Shown piece after piece: positions 1-13,399 of a stretch of 64,000 bases of DNA. The first letter of the stretch is position 1, and the number at the start of each line of letters is the position of its first letter. The position numbers and the translations under genes are program-made. The stretch comes from Brienomyrus brachyistius (lineage: Eukaryota; Chordata; Actinopteri; Osteoglossiformes; Mormyridae), in contig NC_064554.1 in assembly GCF_023856365.1 (NCBI RefSeq), positions 3,463,001 through 3,527,000 on the forward strand, given 5' to 3'. Under the pieces are notes generated by a model. The model was not told where the DNA came from and did not search any database. It worked only from the letters and a program-made list of their open reading frames with translations.

Positions 1-3000
1 TGCTGTACTTCCTGCTGACTGCCCTTCACATCATCATCATCTTCGTTATCATCACTATCATCATCATCTTCACCATTATCATCATCATCATGATCAACAT
101 GATCAGCATCAAGCTCTAAATCTGTCCGCATTGGACCCTGGAATCCTGAGCAGTTGGTCTCAGCTGGGAACTTCTCCATGGGCTGACTACTGCATATCTC
201 TGGCAGCTGCAAACTGAATTCCACTTCCTGCTCAACCTGCTGCTTCTCTTCCTCCTCCTCCTCTACCTGCTGCTCCTCCTCCTTTTCCTGCTCCTCCTCT
301 GATTGATGCTTATCTTCCTTCGTTTCCTCTACCTGCTGCTGCTCCTTTTCCTGCTCCTCCTCCGACTGATGTTTCTCTTCCTCTTCCTCCTGTTCCTCTT
401 CTTCCTGCTGCTTCTCCTGCTGCTTCTCCTGCTGCTCCATCTCCTCCCACTGCTTCTCTTCCTCTTCCTCCTCCTCCTCCTCCTCCTCCTGTTGTCCATC
501 CTCCTTCTCCAGCTGCATCACACAGGTGTGTTGAGTGATTCTTGAGTCGTAGGTTGTATCATCCGTGGATTCGCTGTCTTTCCCCATAAGACTAACCTCT
601 TCCCGGTCATCAAGTGTTGCCGTTTCCTCCAAGAACACAGATGGATGCTTCGTTAGCTCCTCCTGGTGGCCATTTATGTCTTTAGTGTCTAGATCTAGGT
701 CATCTGACTTGGTCTGGGGCATGCTCATGTCAGACAACTGGATACTGCACTCCTTTTTCTCATGCTTTTCATCTTCATCTTCTTTCTCTTCATATTCTTC
801 ATCCTCATCATTGTCTACATTGATCTCTTCATCTGCTTTCTCCACAGCCACCTCAGTTTCTCCTATAGGAGAGATCATTGCAAGCTGGTCTATGGAAGCA
901 GACACCTGTGGTGTTGATTCAACATGAGGCTGAATTTTTGGTTCATATTCTACTGAGTCCTCTGTGGTTGTCATGGGTGGCTGGTCCTTGGAGGAGGTGT
1001 CATCATGAGAGATTACAGGTTCCACAACAGGGGAGGCACTTTGTGCCTGTAAAGACAAAGAAGCAGGGGTTGAGGATGGAGATGACTGTGCCAAAGAAGC
1101 CACTTCGGGCTCTGAGAGGACAACCAAGTCTTGGGAATCCTCCTTCCTGGGAGTGGAGATGTTGGCCACCTTTGTTTCTTCTTCTGCAAGGTCAACAGGC
1201 TGGGGCAGCAGTTCTTCTGCCTCTTCCCTTTGGAGAGCATGACCCACATTTGGTTCGGCCGCCGGCGCCTGAGGAGCTGGTGCCGCGGTGTCGGAAACAG
1301 AAGCAGCAGCAGCTTTCTGATGCAGGTTCTCCTCAGTCTGCTCCTCAGCAGCACTGACAGGCGGTGTGGGTTTAGGGGCGCGTTTCACAGGCATTGGCGT
1401 GCTGCTCCCCACTGCTTTCTTGGGACTGGCAGACTTGCCGACACCAGGCTTGGATCCAGAGGGTCGGGGGCTTGTGGAAGCTTTGACCTCCTGGGGTTTT
1501 GGACGTGTGGGCTTGAAGTCAGCTGGCTTTGCGCTGGAGACGGGGCGCTTGTTTGGAGCGTCAGACTTGGAGGCTGATACTGGCTTTGGAGACTCGCTCT
1601 TGGAGGTCTTGGCTGCTGACGGACGACCAGGGGACTCTGTCGGCTTCTTGGCCACAGTGGAAGTTGATCGGCTAACATCTACAGAAAAAATGTCCATGTC
1701 AGGGACAGTGCATGTTCTGTCTTTTAACCAAAATAAAGAATATACCCCTGATTGAGCAATTAAATGGTGTCTGAATTAACAATCCCTGTAGTGCCGTGTT
1801 TTTGCAAAGGGGAATGTAATACAGCCGATGCCAAATGAGTTTGGATACCTTTCTTTGCAGGAGTTGGGGGCTTGGGAGACTGTGTTGTGGAGGCTTTACC
1901 AGCAGAGGGCACTGGAGTCTTGACAGGACCTGGTCGAGCTGATGAGGAAGCTAGTTTCCCTGCTGAGGCTGCAGGTGCAGGCCGGGGCGGAGGACCGGCA
2001 GCTGGTCTGGGGGGGGAGACAAATGGGACAGACTAAGGCCTTGCAGGTTGTCTGTGCCGCCTTCTGACATATAGCCAAAACGATATATAGGGAAATTTTA
2101 CAAACAACTAGGGAAAAGTGCGAACACTCAAAGGGGCCGTGACATGCCCTGGTCAGTAAACCCTCTCTCCTTGCCCCATTCATAAGAACATAAGAATTTC
2201 ATAAGAATTTACAAAAATTTTTCCAGTTCTCCAACAGAACCATCATTTCATTACCAATCTGCTATGCCTCAGATCCCCTCTGGATTTCCCCTAGAGCAGC
2301 ACAACTGAGTAGATGGGGTCGGGGCGGTGCGGGGCGTTGCCCAGTGGGTTAGGCCTCTGTGCTTATGATCCCTTGAGCAGGGCCCTTCACCCCCTCCCCC
2401 CCCCCACAAAATGCTCCAAGGACACCAGATAAATAGCTGACCCTGTACTCAGACCCCAAGCTTAGCTCTCATCTCTATATATTTGTGTTTGTCTCTCAAA
2501 GGACAGCAAGACAGGATATGCAAAAAAAGCAACCTTCCAGTGATCCTGAACTTGGGCAAATGGCAAATTAAGTGTACTTGTCATTAATCGGAGCAGCATG
2601 GATGCCGCCCCCAGCCTGGGTGACTTCCCTAATTGCCCCGCTAGTGGGCCTCATCTTTCACAGGCTACCTGGCAGCTTGGGGTCTCCTCACACAGTTACC
2701 CATATAACACCCACGGCGGAAATGTGACTCCTGCAACAAACACAAATTTACCATCATCATAAAAAATGCCCTATTATTCATTATTTTTGGTTAAACTCAG
2801 CAGATGAGCAAGAACAGGCACATTACAGGATATCAGATTCTTACGGTTTAGTCATTTCTGGCAGCTTAGAGAAAAACATTAGGCTATTATTTACAGGGAT
2901 GACTCAGTTGACATGGGACAACCGGTAGATTAATCCAAAGGGCAGGGTGAGTTGTGGGAGCTGGTAAACGGCAGGATGAGACCTGAGCAGGGTGTGAGTT

Positions 3001-6000
3001 ACACCCCCCCAAAATGCGTACCTCTCCAGGACTCTGAAAACCGCGAACCGCGCCCAACTCTGGGCTGGATCGAGAAAGGCTGGTATGAAGGGAGGGTTAG
3101 ATGCCAGACAGATGGCACGGGTGGTAAGATATTCACGTCAAGGCTCTTCAAATCCGGCCCTGGAGGCTGAAGGCTTTTCAGGCTTGTGTTTAATCCAGCT
3201 GTCCCTAAAGACCTGCCTAGTTTATGGCAATGCCCAGTACCACACATAGGTGACCTAGATCTATCATCCCAAAGAAATAGTGAATGACCAATGCATATTA
3301 CCAAATTTAGACCTGAAGTTTCCAGTTGCCATTTTCCATCCATCTATTCTCTGTAACTGCTTGTTATATTCATGGTTGGGGGGGGGAGGGTTACAGAGGC
3401 TATGGGCACAAAGCAGGGAACAATCCGGAAGGGGCGCCAATCCTTCGCATGGCACACACACACCAGTCACTCACACGGGCACACCTGTGGGCAATTTGGT
3501 AACTCCAATTAACCTCAGCATATTTTTTTGTGGGAGGGGGGGAAATCAGAGCAGTCGAAGAACACGGTTACTCCACAAACACCGAGTCATGGCAGAGACT
3601 CGAACCCAGGTCCCAGACCATGGGCATCGCTAGATCCGCTTTACGTTCAGCTTTCAAAAATCATACGGAAGATGGGGGGTGGGGCGGGTGTCCCAGTACA
3701 GCTTAATGGCTAGCAACACCCCTGTCTCAGAGATGTAAGGCAACAGTGTTAAGCACCACACCACTATGCTGCCCCAGTTGATATGTTAAAAGAATGAATT
3801 AAACTCCCTGTCATTCCATTGAAGCGCTTATCTGTTGGAAAGTCTGTTTGAGTCGAGCAAATGAAGTGCAATGAATGATCCAGAAAATCGATAAACCAAA
3901 ACAGATACGGCACAGCCAGTCTTATAAGATTTTGCATTAGTTCGTGGGATGGTGAGAAAATATTTGTAAAAAACTGCATCTTCCAGAACGCTAGGAGAAG
4001 TGCTGCAGCCCTTCAGCACCACAGGAATTCGGCTCCGTTTCGTGGGCTTCCCTCTGTGGTCGAACGTTACAGCCGCTCCTCCTGTTGCCAGACCACAAGG
4101 AAGCAGCTGCGACTTCTGCACACATGGGGAATTTCAATCCTGTGCTCCCAAGGAAATGCCAGCCGACCAATGGAGAGGCCGGGAGGGTCCTGGTTAATCT
4201 CTGGATGGGAATGCTAATTGTGTTGCTTCGGTAAATATCTCAGCGTGGGTCCCCCCCTGTGGCACACCAGTCAAAGAACCAGGCAACCTACAGTAGAGAT
4301 CTTTGCATAGTTTGGTACTGAGCCATGTCAACCAGCTGTAGCCAAAAGGCCCAGAGAATGCAAAGTGGGCTGTCTGGTTTTGGGTGGGTAAGACATCCGG
4401 GTGCCTCTCATTGATCTGTTGACATACCTACTGTCAGCGTTGCACCTCAAGGGGTAATGGTGTGTTTGCCACCTAGCCAGTTGTCATGGGTGTCAACCTG
4501 ATATCACAAGTGGGGGAAAATCTATATTTTTCAACACCAAATGTGAACTATACTGAATGGTATTTCAGATTCTTTTGAAATACTTAAGTTGTTCACTCGA
4601 GTGCTGAATTTCTATGGTGGGAAAGTGCACATTTAAGATTTCACAGTTCGTGAAGTCACATCCAAGTGCAGTTAGCTTTTCTGTGAACGTCAGGCATGCT
4701 CCAATTTTATATGGCACTTTGGGGACCGACAACCGAACCATTGAGAATGCTGCACGAGGCGCCCCATCCAATTCCCCAGAACTTAGAACCTACCAACTAA
4801 CCATACAGCAGGTTCATATCTGCAGCCTTAAAGGCTCACAGATGGACGGAGAACTCCAAAAGAGTGTTGCTCACTTTAGCAACATACTGAAAGGACATTG
4901 AGAGTGTGGCGGCAGGCAAGATGATTCAGGAGCACGGAAACACGACAGAATATTAAAGAGGCAGCGCAGGATTCAAGCACAATATGAAGGTTGTGCAAGC
5001 TAGACGAGTTATACACGCGATTTTCAGCTTTCCTCTCACTGCCCAATCCCGAACCCATTACCCACCTCTTCCTTCCTCCTCATCCCCCTCACCCTTGACC
5101 TTGCTGAAGCCTGTATTTGACTGGGGTACATGCATTTCTGGAAGTAGTGAGGAAAAGTGTCGGCAGATGCACACGGAGAGCAGGAAAGAAACCGAAGCTT
5201 TAAATAGAGGAGGCTGCCGTGGGTTGCTATTAAACAGCAGATGCTTCAAACACACGGGTTGCCATTTTGAAATATGTCCACGCAAGAAAGATCGCAGAGA
5301 CCGTTAGAAGAACAAGACAGGAAGGACTGAGGCATCAACAGAAAGTCTCACGTGGGCCTGCAAACCAGGTCCTCTAGACAGCGGTGCCCCCCCTTGACCA
5401 AGGAGACGAGGAAGCTTCTTTGCAGAGAGCACACACAACAGAACATCTTTGTCCCAAACCAGGCTTGAGGGATGAGTCGTCTACTGCACCCAGATACTTG
5501 TCAAGTGTCCCTTGGCCTCTCCCAGGTCTGTGCTGGCAGAAGGCACCACGGCTGGACTGCAGGTCCTCCGGATTAAAGCTCACACACGACAATTTTTGGG
5601 TTTGACTACAAAATTGGTCTCAATCCAGGCATCAGTTTGTGACCTCCTTTGTGAAACTGAAGCTATGTGCCTTATGGACAAACTGCTTTGTTCCTTATGA
5701 ACACATCTTTGACTTTGTGTTAATTTAGTGCAGAGTCATTCAACAGGATCATTCCTGACAAAATATTTAAATAATTACTTTTAAATGAAGCTATTGAATT
5801 AAATGATGTAAAACATCATGGCATGGCCGGGTCATTTAAAGTGTTTAGAAGCTAAGCGGCTGCATCATACATTACGAATTTGACGTTCCATACTCCTTAA
5901 GAGCTACTCAGAAAAATCACGCCGACGACCTGCTGGCCTACCTGGTAGCCATGGAGACTGCCGGCTTATCAGGTTTGGCTGCCGCTCCGGTGCTGGATTT

Positions 6001-6921
6001 TGCGGGAGCCGCCGAGGTCGGTCTGGGAGCTGGATGACAGACGGGGGGGGGGGGGGGGGGGGGGGAGCGAAACATTAAGAGGAATGACAGTGAAATGGAG
6101 ACATGGGGTGAAAATGAGCGACAGGCAAAGAGAGAGACGCAGAGAAAGAGAAACTACTGTGAACATTTCTGTTCTCTTTATACGATTAATAAGTATGTGG
6201 CAGGGAGTTGTAACCCTGAAAGCTAAAGAAGGGTTTCAGATAGCAGGCTGCTTAATACTACAGGGTTTCAATCTCATATAAGCGGCTGTCACAACGATGT
6301 GAGAACAGCGTTACAGTTGCGCTCTGGGGATTCTTCTCACGGACTGCGAGCATATGAGCAGGAGGCGGATGCAGCAGACAGCGCATTACCTGCGGTTTTG
6401 GGCTTCGCTTTCGCATCATTACTCGTCGCAGCTGCCGCTTTCTTCTTTGGCGATGGCGTGCCGGCCGCGGCGGGAGCGGAGGCGGGTCTGGCAACCGCCG
6501 GCTTCTTTTCCGCCGGTTTGGTCGGACTGACGGACTTCTTGGCGGGTGCCGGCGCCGGGGCCAGCTTCTTCTTCTCCGACGCTGGGGGGGCGGTTTTTTT
6601 CGGAACCCCATTTGACGCCGGCTGCTTCTGGACGCCGTTGAGCACGCGGTTCTGCGCCGGGCTGGGCCTGGGAGAGGTTGCACTGGCCTTCGTGCCGGTG
6701 AGGACGTTGGTGCTGGCCTTCGCTCTGGTGGGGCCCTTCGCTTTGCCCTTGGCGTCTCCAGATTTGCCGCTCTTCGTCTTGTCACCTGGGGGCTTCCCTT
6801 CCCCCGCAGGCTTCTTCACCTCGGAGGGTGGGGCCGGCTGCGGCTCCTCGCACACAGGCCCCGCCCCTTCCTTCGCATCCATGGGTTCCATGGCTGCCGT
6901 GGCAACCCCATCCGGTTTCAT
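1..6921 (-). CDS. prr36: Prr36-like proline/lysine/alanine-rich protein, partial at left edge
   Basis: Coding exons, in transcript order, are 6921-6390, 6029-5942, 2006-1849 and 1678-1 (still open at the window edge). Reading phase matches at all three junctions, giving about 818 residues without a stop. The start ATG at 6921 follows a splice acceptor at 6956-6958, so a noncoding first exon lies upstream. Residues 1 to about 500 are rich in Pro, Ala, Lys and Ser and basic, as in microtubule-associated or PRR36-type disordered proteins. The chain turns strongly acidic from about residue 530, with long Glu/Gln runs (about 650-740) and an Asp-rich stretch (about 780-818). I see no folded domain. 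The prr36 name rests on composition plus the neighbouring mcoln1 and trappc5, which are near PRR36 in human. MAP-like or nucleolar acidic proteins are alternatives. The coding structure is far more certain than the name. Confidence 0.6.
2327..2587 (+). repeat. tRNA-derived fish SINE in a prr36-like intron
   Basis: The head has a pol III A-box-like stretch (CAGTGGGTTAGG). The body has the CCCTTGAGCAGGGCCCTT and CCAAGCTTAGCTCTC phrases I know from abundant fish tRNA-derived SINEs. The tail near 2560-2587 ends in a tract typical of their 3' ends. A C-rich run interrupts it at about 2392-2406. It lies antisense to the host gene. The exact subfamily is not known to me. Confidence 0.65.
2588..5941. 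other. Large intron of the prr36-like gene, no further exon seen
   Basis: This is the rest of the intron between exons 6029-5942 and 2006-1849. Apart from the repeat at 3330-3776 it shows no coding exon with phase-compatible splice sites and no other recognised element. Confidence 0.5.
3330..3776. repeat. Dispersed fish repeat (CCATCCAT...GCTGCCCC type)
   Basis: This stretch starts with CCATCCATCTATTCTCTGTA. It carries the AGGGAACAA and GGGGCGCCA phrases and a CA-rich middle (3448-3485). It continues through CTCGAACCCAGG to a GCTGCCCC end. I recognise it as a very common repeat in ray-finned fish genomes, but I do not know its class with certainty. It fills part of the 3.9-kb intron 2007-5941. 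Confidence 0.55.
6043..6065. repeat. G23 homopolymer in a splice acceptor
   Basis: Twenty-three consecutive G on the plus strand read as a C23 tract on the transcribed minus strand. It lies just upstream of the acceptor at 6030-6032 of the 88-nt prr36-like exon, and so is probably its polypyrimidine tract. Confidence 0.85.
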
Positions 6922-8256
6922 CTCCCCTCTGGTGTGGATTTCCGAGACGTCAAGCCTGCGAAGCCAAGAACATGACAGGCGGAGTCAGTGTCAGCATTAA
7001 AACTGACCTAAAAACACAGAAAAACAGTTAAGAATCACCTGGAAAAAAAAAACACAGAAAAACCCAAAATTCCCAAGACTGTCTGCACTGAACGGAACAG
7101 AAAAATGAGGGCAAAAACCTGCGGTAATAATTAGCCGCCAAGACACCATTAGCACACTGGGCTAATTCATGAACCACTTTAACATCCTCTGAAAACATGC
7201 ACGGCGAGGCAAGAGAGGGTGCCTTTCTGACACTGCTCCATCTGGGCTGATCCCAACAAGCAGAGTTAGTGTGGAACTGAACAGACTCGCGGGCCAATCT
7301 TGACTGCCGATACAGCCACAAAGTTCACTTGTGTCAGCGGCTGCACTGTGCTTCCAGCACAAGGCTCACAATAAACAACGTTGTTCTTCATCCACCCTCT
7401 AGTGCCAATGGCCACAGCTTGGCCTTGCCTGGCCGCTCCCTCTATGCACTAAACTCACTAATTATCTCCGGACAGAGGGGAAGTTAACAACATTCTGTGC
7501 CGCGATCAAGAGTCTGATCCGTTTGTAAACGTAAAGACCCCTTTAATGGCAATTCTAGATCAACGTGCCTGGTCTCCGAAAATCGATCTCCCCGAGCCAC
7601 CGGCCTCGGGTGCGAACGGGAGGTCGGAACGCGGCCGCCGCCTGACGCTCGGCAGCCAAAGGAAATTGGAAGGCATCCCGGCAACCAGTCAGGTGGGCGG
7701 GGGGGGGAGTGAGGGGGGGGGGCATGCATCTGTGAGAACAAAGGAGGACTGTTGCTGAAATTTTGTTTAGAGCTGCACAGAAGAAGAGGGAACGTGTTAG
7801 AAAGGGCCGCCGGGCTGCACCAATCTCTGTCTCTATATCGGCCAATGGGCGGGACTCAGGATCAACAAGCGACTGGCCTAAGGACGGTGAAGTACTGGGA
7901 AAGGAAGGTAAAGTTTGAGGGGGGAAAAGATGCCTTAAGTCCAGCAAGACAGAGAACAACTCAGGTCCCCTTTTTGGAATGCAGACATGCGAATGAACAC
8001 ACAGAGAGAAAGGTGAAGGGAGACGATTCAGAGAGACAGTTCTGCACTGCACACACACACCTCCTTGTTCTTCGGGGTCCTCAGGGTGTCCTATTAATAG
8101 CTGGCTGGGGGGGTCTACTTATGAACTCATCATTCACACTCTCTGAGATCCTTTCTTACGAGCCCATATGTGTCAGAGAGCTGTTCGCTTTGGCTATGTG
8201 TTGGTAAGAGGCAGAGGCGCAAAAACACCTTCAGACCAGTTAGTCATGCTACCTGA

Positions 8257-8326
8257 GGGGCGGGGTCTGTATGCTATGGGTTGGCGGGGTCTGTATGCTA
8301 TGGGTTGGCGGGGTTTGTATGTAATG
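8257..8326. repeat. About 24-bp tandem repeat, three copies
   Basis: Three near-identical copies of a unit reading GCGGGGTCTGTATGCTATGG plus a short GTTG-like tail. The third copy has diverged (TTTGTATGTAATGG). Confidence 0.8.
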
Positions 8327-8447
8327 GGAGTTCGTACCGAAAAGACTTTTTCTTTATTAATGTCACTCTATATCTTCTTCTATGTGCAGGAGAACCATGA
8401 TAACATGGATCGTTTGTGTGTGGGTCAGGGGTCATAGAACGGGTTAT

Positions 8448-8481
<34 letters not shown>
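8448..8481. repeat. CA dinucleotide microsatellite
   Basis: About 17 uninterrupted CA units. Confidence 0.95.
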
Positions 8482-8483
<2 letters not shown>

Positions 8484-9176
8484 GTGTATAAATGGAATCC
8501 TAGTTTAGAATTTCACTCACTGCACCAGGAACCGCTTTGCAGCTGCCTCTTGTTGCAGACTTTGCCTTTAATGCAGCTTCACTGCACAGTGCAGTCACTG
8601 GAGCTCAGACACCCAGACTCCCTGTTCCTGCCGAGCAGACGCCCTCATCTGCAGCCGCACACCATGCAGCCAGGCGCTCCTGGACGCGTATCCCAGGTTA
8701 CGGACCCGAAGCAGTCGGGCAGGATCTCTGCTTCCGGGGATACGGATGGAAAAGCGTAGCCCGTCGCTGAGACCGGCTCTTTGACCACGGCACCACCTGC
8801 TGTCCCACGAGGCTCTGCCCACAGACAGCTTATCAGAGAGGCCATTACAGAGTGGATGACTGCATAAAGGGGGTCTGCCCCCATCGAGAGCAGGGACTGA
8901 GGGCCATTGTTCCGGCGGGTGGCCCAGCCTTGACATTGGGTGGGGGGGTTTTGAAAAAAAAAAAAAGGGCGGAGACCCAGGCGCATGACATTGATTCTCC
9001 CCCCCCCCCCCCACCCTAAAAAAAAAATATTCCAAACTATAATCACACATTGTAGAACACGCTTGCCTAGGAGCTGTCAGTCACAGTGAGGTGCAGAAAA
9101 GCTGATTCTGAACAAAGACAGAAAAAACAAACAGAACCAAGGAGTTCAGAGAGTGGCAGGGGAATCCAAGTGGGCG

Positions 9177-9223
9177 GAGTCCGGGACAGGAGTCCGGGAC
9201 AGGAGTCCGGGACAGGAGTCCGG
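9177..9223. repeat. 13-bp tandem minisatellite
   Basis: The unit AGTCCGGGACAGG is repeated more than three times in direct succession. Confidence 0.9.
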
Positions 9224-9399
9224 AGGCCTCTCACACGTCACACATAACTGGATTCTTATAGCGGTTTGCTGATGCTCTCTCCCATTTGCAATGAACATAA
9301 TGCATTAAAATGAAACTAACAATAACAGAGAAGAAATCAGTCTTGACACCCCCCCACCCCCCCCCAGCTCCAGATAGAAGCCAGAAGAAGGATATTTAT

Positions 9400-9560
9400 A
9401 TGTATTTATTCAGCAGACCTTTTTTGTCCAAAGCAACAAACAAGTGAGCTTAGGGACAGGGAGGACCAGCCAGCATCCAGCACGCCTGAGGTGGTCCTGC
9501 TTAGAAGGCCACCGGCAATATGATTATTGACTGCAGGATTTGAATCCAAAACCTGAAACT
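9400..9560 (-). repeat. SINE-like fragment
   Basis: It contains the TTTATTCAGCAGAC and TGTCCAAAGCAAC phrases of a common fish SINE, and GATTCAAATCC on the minus strand, which matches a tRNA-type B box. The A-box side is degraded. Confidence 0.5.
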
Positions 9561-12500
9561 GAGCTACACATTTTCCATCGCAGTCATACGCTGAGAAGCT
9601 TGCGGACCCTCGACCGACACACTCCTCTGCTGTACATCCACAGGTAGTGCCCTCGGGGCAGTTACGCTCACCCCCCCCCCCCAAACCACAAGAGACACAG
9701 GGATTAACGCATGACAGAGCTCGTTAACCCTGGACAAAGGCTGACAATAATCCCACACGATCAGCTTGTCCTCCACCCCGGGTGCACGGAGAGCAGGAGA
9801 GGAGAGAGAGCACGATAAGTGACAACGTTTATTTTTAATCCCCTCGGAAATGTGTCCGCTCACCCTCCGGGGTGTCCCACCTCGAGGTGGCAACACGTGG
9901 GTCAAGGGTGATGGGGGGGGGGGGGGGAGGGATGGGCAGCAAAACTGAGATAGAGTAACTGGCCTACCATACTGTGGGGGTAACAGAAGGAATGGGGGGG
10001 ATGTGTGTGTGGCATAGAGGGTAACTTGAGAAGAAAACTGCCCCCCCCCACCCCCGCCCCCCCACTTTGACTGCTGTCTGCCAAATGCAGAGACCTGCCC
10101 TGGGGCCCATACTGGACCGAGGACACGAGCAGCTGGTGTGGCGGCTACAGGGAAAGCCAAATCCACCAGTCCACACCAGCTGGGGCGTGGCCGAGCGAGG
10201 CTGACATCATCTGGATCGGGCAGAAGCCGGAACAGACAGACGCACACGCACGCACGCAGTCTGCAACTGCACATCGAGGGTGGATTACCCACTTTAGGAG
10301 AAACCTAATCCTTTGTAGGTTTAGCCCTAGTGAAAGTGGACTCCTTTTATAATGACCACTGCACCTGCGACTGGCACAGAACAGCCAACACGTTATATTC
10401 AAAGCAGCTTGTGGGGATTATTAATTTATATTAAGGTGTGTAATATTTAACATTTACTGAAGTATCTCCAATACAAAAGATCAATGACAGCTTGATCCTG
10501 GAATTTAAACCTGCCGTGCATCCTCTCTAACACAAACTTGTGTTCCAATAATAGAAAATAAGAAATGAAGAAAATCAGTTTCTCCATATCGCTTTGTGTT
10601 GCTATTTTCGCAGAGAACACCAGTTTTTATGCGATGCCTACGTACATTTCCTGGATATAATTCATACGAAGTACAAGTGCCAGGACAAATATTTTGCGGT
10701 GATTATATAATAGGCTAATAATGTAATATTTTGTGGCCGAGTTACACTGTAGAGTATTGCAGATGAATTAATAACACTTAATTAAATAATTCATTGATGA
10801 GTCAAGCTTACAGAATACCGAAAGGCATTCTGAAACAGAGAGCTGCAACAGAGGGGGCTGAAAAGAAAGACTACTAAACAATGGCGAAGTGCATCGACAA
10901 AAAGGGGAAATAGATGTGATAGCCCAATCTAACGACTGCTGTAAATGCAAGCTACCACCGAGAGTTGACAAATAACCAGTGGGGCTACATTAACGAGGAA
11001 ATGGTGCCAACTTTATCTTCTTCTGCAACTCGACTTCTACATTGGATCCCCGTTGCTCGCATTATGCAATGACACAAATATGCCCCAGGAAATTTATTAG
11101 CAGAGGTGTATCCGGACGGAATTAGTAACTGGAATCAGAACATGTTTGTTCCCCGCTGAGGGAAAAAGCGATGCTCCGCTTTCAAGTTCAGCGCGATGTC
11201 GGGAAGCGGTGAATACAGCGTGAGGCATGCAGAGTCACCAAAGTGATCACAAAGAACATCGCTGTAGCGAAGCCACCCCATCCCCCCGCCCTCCTTTATC
11301 ACTATTGATTGTATATACGTTTTCATTTTGTCCACGTCAGAGAAATAATGCGTTGTATCATGAATCGCCGAACATTCAAAAAAAATTATACCGAATAATA
11401 TGCAGAATGATAGTTCTACAGCAACGCGCTATCCTTCTGGTGGGATATTCAAATACCGTCCAGCTGCATTGTAAGCAAGCATCTGCTAAAGTTTCTCGTA
11501 GCAAGGCAGTCTGCCACCGGGGAGAAAAAAAACGAAGCGTCAGACACTCATTTTGACTGTCATCAATAACTCGGCATTTCTCGACCGCGAGCTGGGGGTC
11601 GTATGTTTTATTGTCTGCACGGCAAACGGGGGGATTCAAGAGCCGGCTGCATTGCCTTTGCAAAAAAAAAAATGTTAATGCACGTGCTCGACTTGCCGGG
11701 TTTAATTAAGGATGGTTTCTATTGTCCAGCCAGCTACAGATAAACCAGACAATGCAACAGTTTCAAATAATCACTTCCGTATCTTTGCATTCGCCAGTTT
11801 TAAATATATTTACATAAATAATGTCAGATATGCATTTCCAGTGCGATCCTTTATCTATTTTATTTTATTTTTTTGTCACTTAAAAGCATTAGGCTGTAAC
11901 TTGTGGAATACCTTCCTCTGTCCTCATAAAATTAGGTTTATAGCACCAGAAAACCCGTGAACGACCGAATGTTCACTGCTAAATTATCCGTCGTTCGCTA
12001 CAGGGGGTTTAATGGAGTGTTCCACAATGATCAACTAGCTGCACGAACAATGGGCTCTGGTTATGAAAGGGAGAAATAAGAAAAGTTTATCATGAGACCA
12101 ATTTAAAACTATTTTTAAAATTAACAGATATGTGCACGCTTACTGAACAGCATGTTATGACCCATTTCCACTTAAACGCCAATATAATTAATCCGCTTTA
12201 AATGTCTGAGTTACTGATCAATTTCAGCCTCCACCCGCTCCTGCCACCGCCCATTCTCCCACCATTTCGCCTCAAGGCGAACTCCACATCTCTTTTGGGT
12301 TATGTTAGAATGAATTTAACGCAATCCTTTGTTTTATATATGAAGGGGAACACTGACAACTTTAGGGAAAGCCGGTTTACCGTACACTTTTCCCACAGAG
12401 ACGTACACCGCAGTTTGCGATGGAGTTACTAATGAAATACAAGGCACGTTCGTTTTCTTACTCCAAGCTCTCCGCGGGATGTAGAAGTGTTTTGCATTTC

Positions 12501-13094
12501 AATGTTGGACTAATTTGCATGGCGCCGCAGCTATAGTGTGTAAAGTCATGAAAGGTTACTTGTTACTATTTTATAAATCTACAACTGTACTATTCAACCG
12601 GCTAAATATTCCCTACTACTGAATACGTTGCGTAGCTAGATGCCTTTTGCGAAAAGTGGTGACAAAAACTACTGACAGATAACGACACTGAAATTGGCTT
12701 ATATAATATATATTTATAAACAAAAACACACATATATACACATATACAGAGATTTGCTTAAATCAATTATACGGTTACCAACTTGCCTTAGCAATATCGA
12801 ACTACTGTTCCTCCAGCAACGCCCCGATCCGGCTTCTATTCTTCTCCCGTATCCTTTCACAGGATGACTCTACACAGCGAGTTAGCGGATGGAAAAAAGA
12901 AATTCCTAATAAGTCGAAGGAATCGTCAGATTGCTCAGTGCGTAAAGGGTCAAGACTCTTCCGCGCTGCAGTGTGCCCCAAACTAACATTGATCACCGCA
13001 CAGCAGACAATGCCCACTCCCCGGGCCGGACAGACGGACACTCAGGGCGGAATTTACCACGGCTGACAGCGGGGGTGATTTTGTACACAGACAA

Positions 13095-13210
13095 TGGTCA
13101 AGGAACGTCAATTTCTGCAGCTCTCCACCAATCACGGCGCGCGCCGAGATTTATGCAAATGAGCGATGATGTCATTTTCCGGGCCACCCCGCCCCCCCCG
13201 TTCTCTCTCC
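13095..13210. promoter_or_regulatory. GC-rich promoter-like patch
   Basis: Within about 80 bases there is a CCAAT motif (CACCAATCAC), a CGCGCGCC run, an octamer ATGCAAAT and TGATGTCAT, a CRE/ATF-like site. The surrounding sequence is more CpG-rich than its neighbours. It could be the promoter of the minus-strand prr36-like gene, whose first noncoding exon must lie upstream of 6955. That link is inference. Confidence 0.35.
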
Positions 13211-13399
13211 ACGCCGACATCCAACACCTTTCCTCCTTTCCCCCTCCTCTGTCCCCGCCCACCTCTCCCTTCCCAGCCACACACAGAAACCTCCCGCAGG
13301 CTTTCTTAGCTGTGTGCTCGTCGTACTACAATAGGTTGGCACCGAGATGTACCAAATGCCCCGGAGAACGAGGGAGAACGAAAGCTTCACACCAGTTTT

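Larger units (their letters stand above)
6956..13060. other. Intergenic or 5' intron sequence, no supported gene
   Basis: This stretch lies upstream of the prr36-like start codon. Probably it is mostly the first intron of that gene. It contains short tandem repeats (8257-8326, 8448-8481, 9177-9223), G/C homopolymers (for example 9000-9012 and 9913-9927) and a SINE fragment at about 9400-9560. Open frames here are short and lack splice context or similarity to anything I know. Confidence 0.5.

Noticed and set aside
303..545. Leucine-rich open frame on the plus strand
   Set aside because: It is the antisense shadow of the glutamate-rich coding run of the minus-strand prr36-like exon.
6299..7000. 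233-residue plus-strand open frame
   Set aside because: It lies antisense to the first prr36-like coding exon, where GC-rich coding keeps other frames open; it has no splice or family support.
9537..9550. tRNA-type B box suggesting a tRNA gene
   Set aside because: No cloverleaf or A box at the right spacing; it belongs to a SINE fragment.
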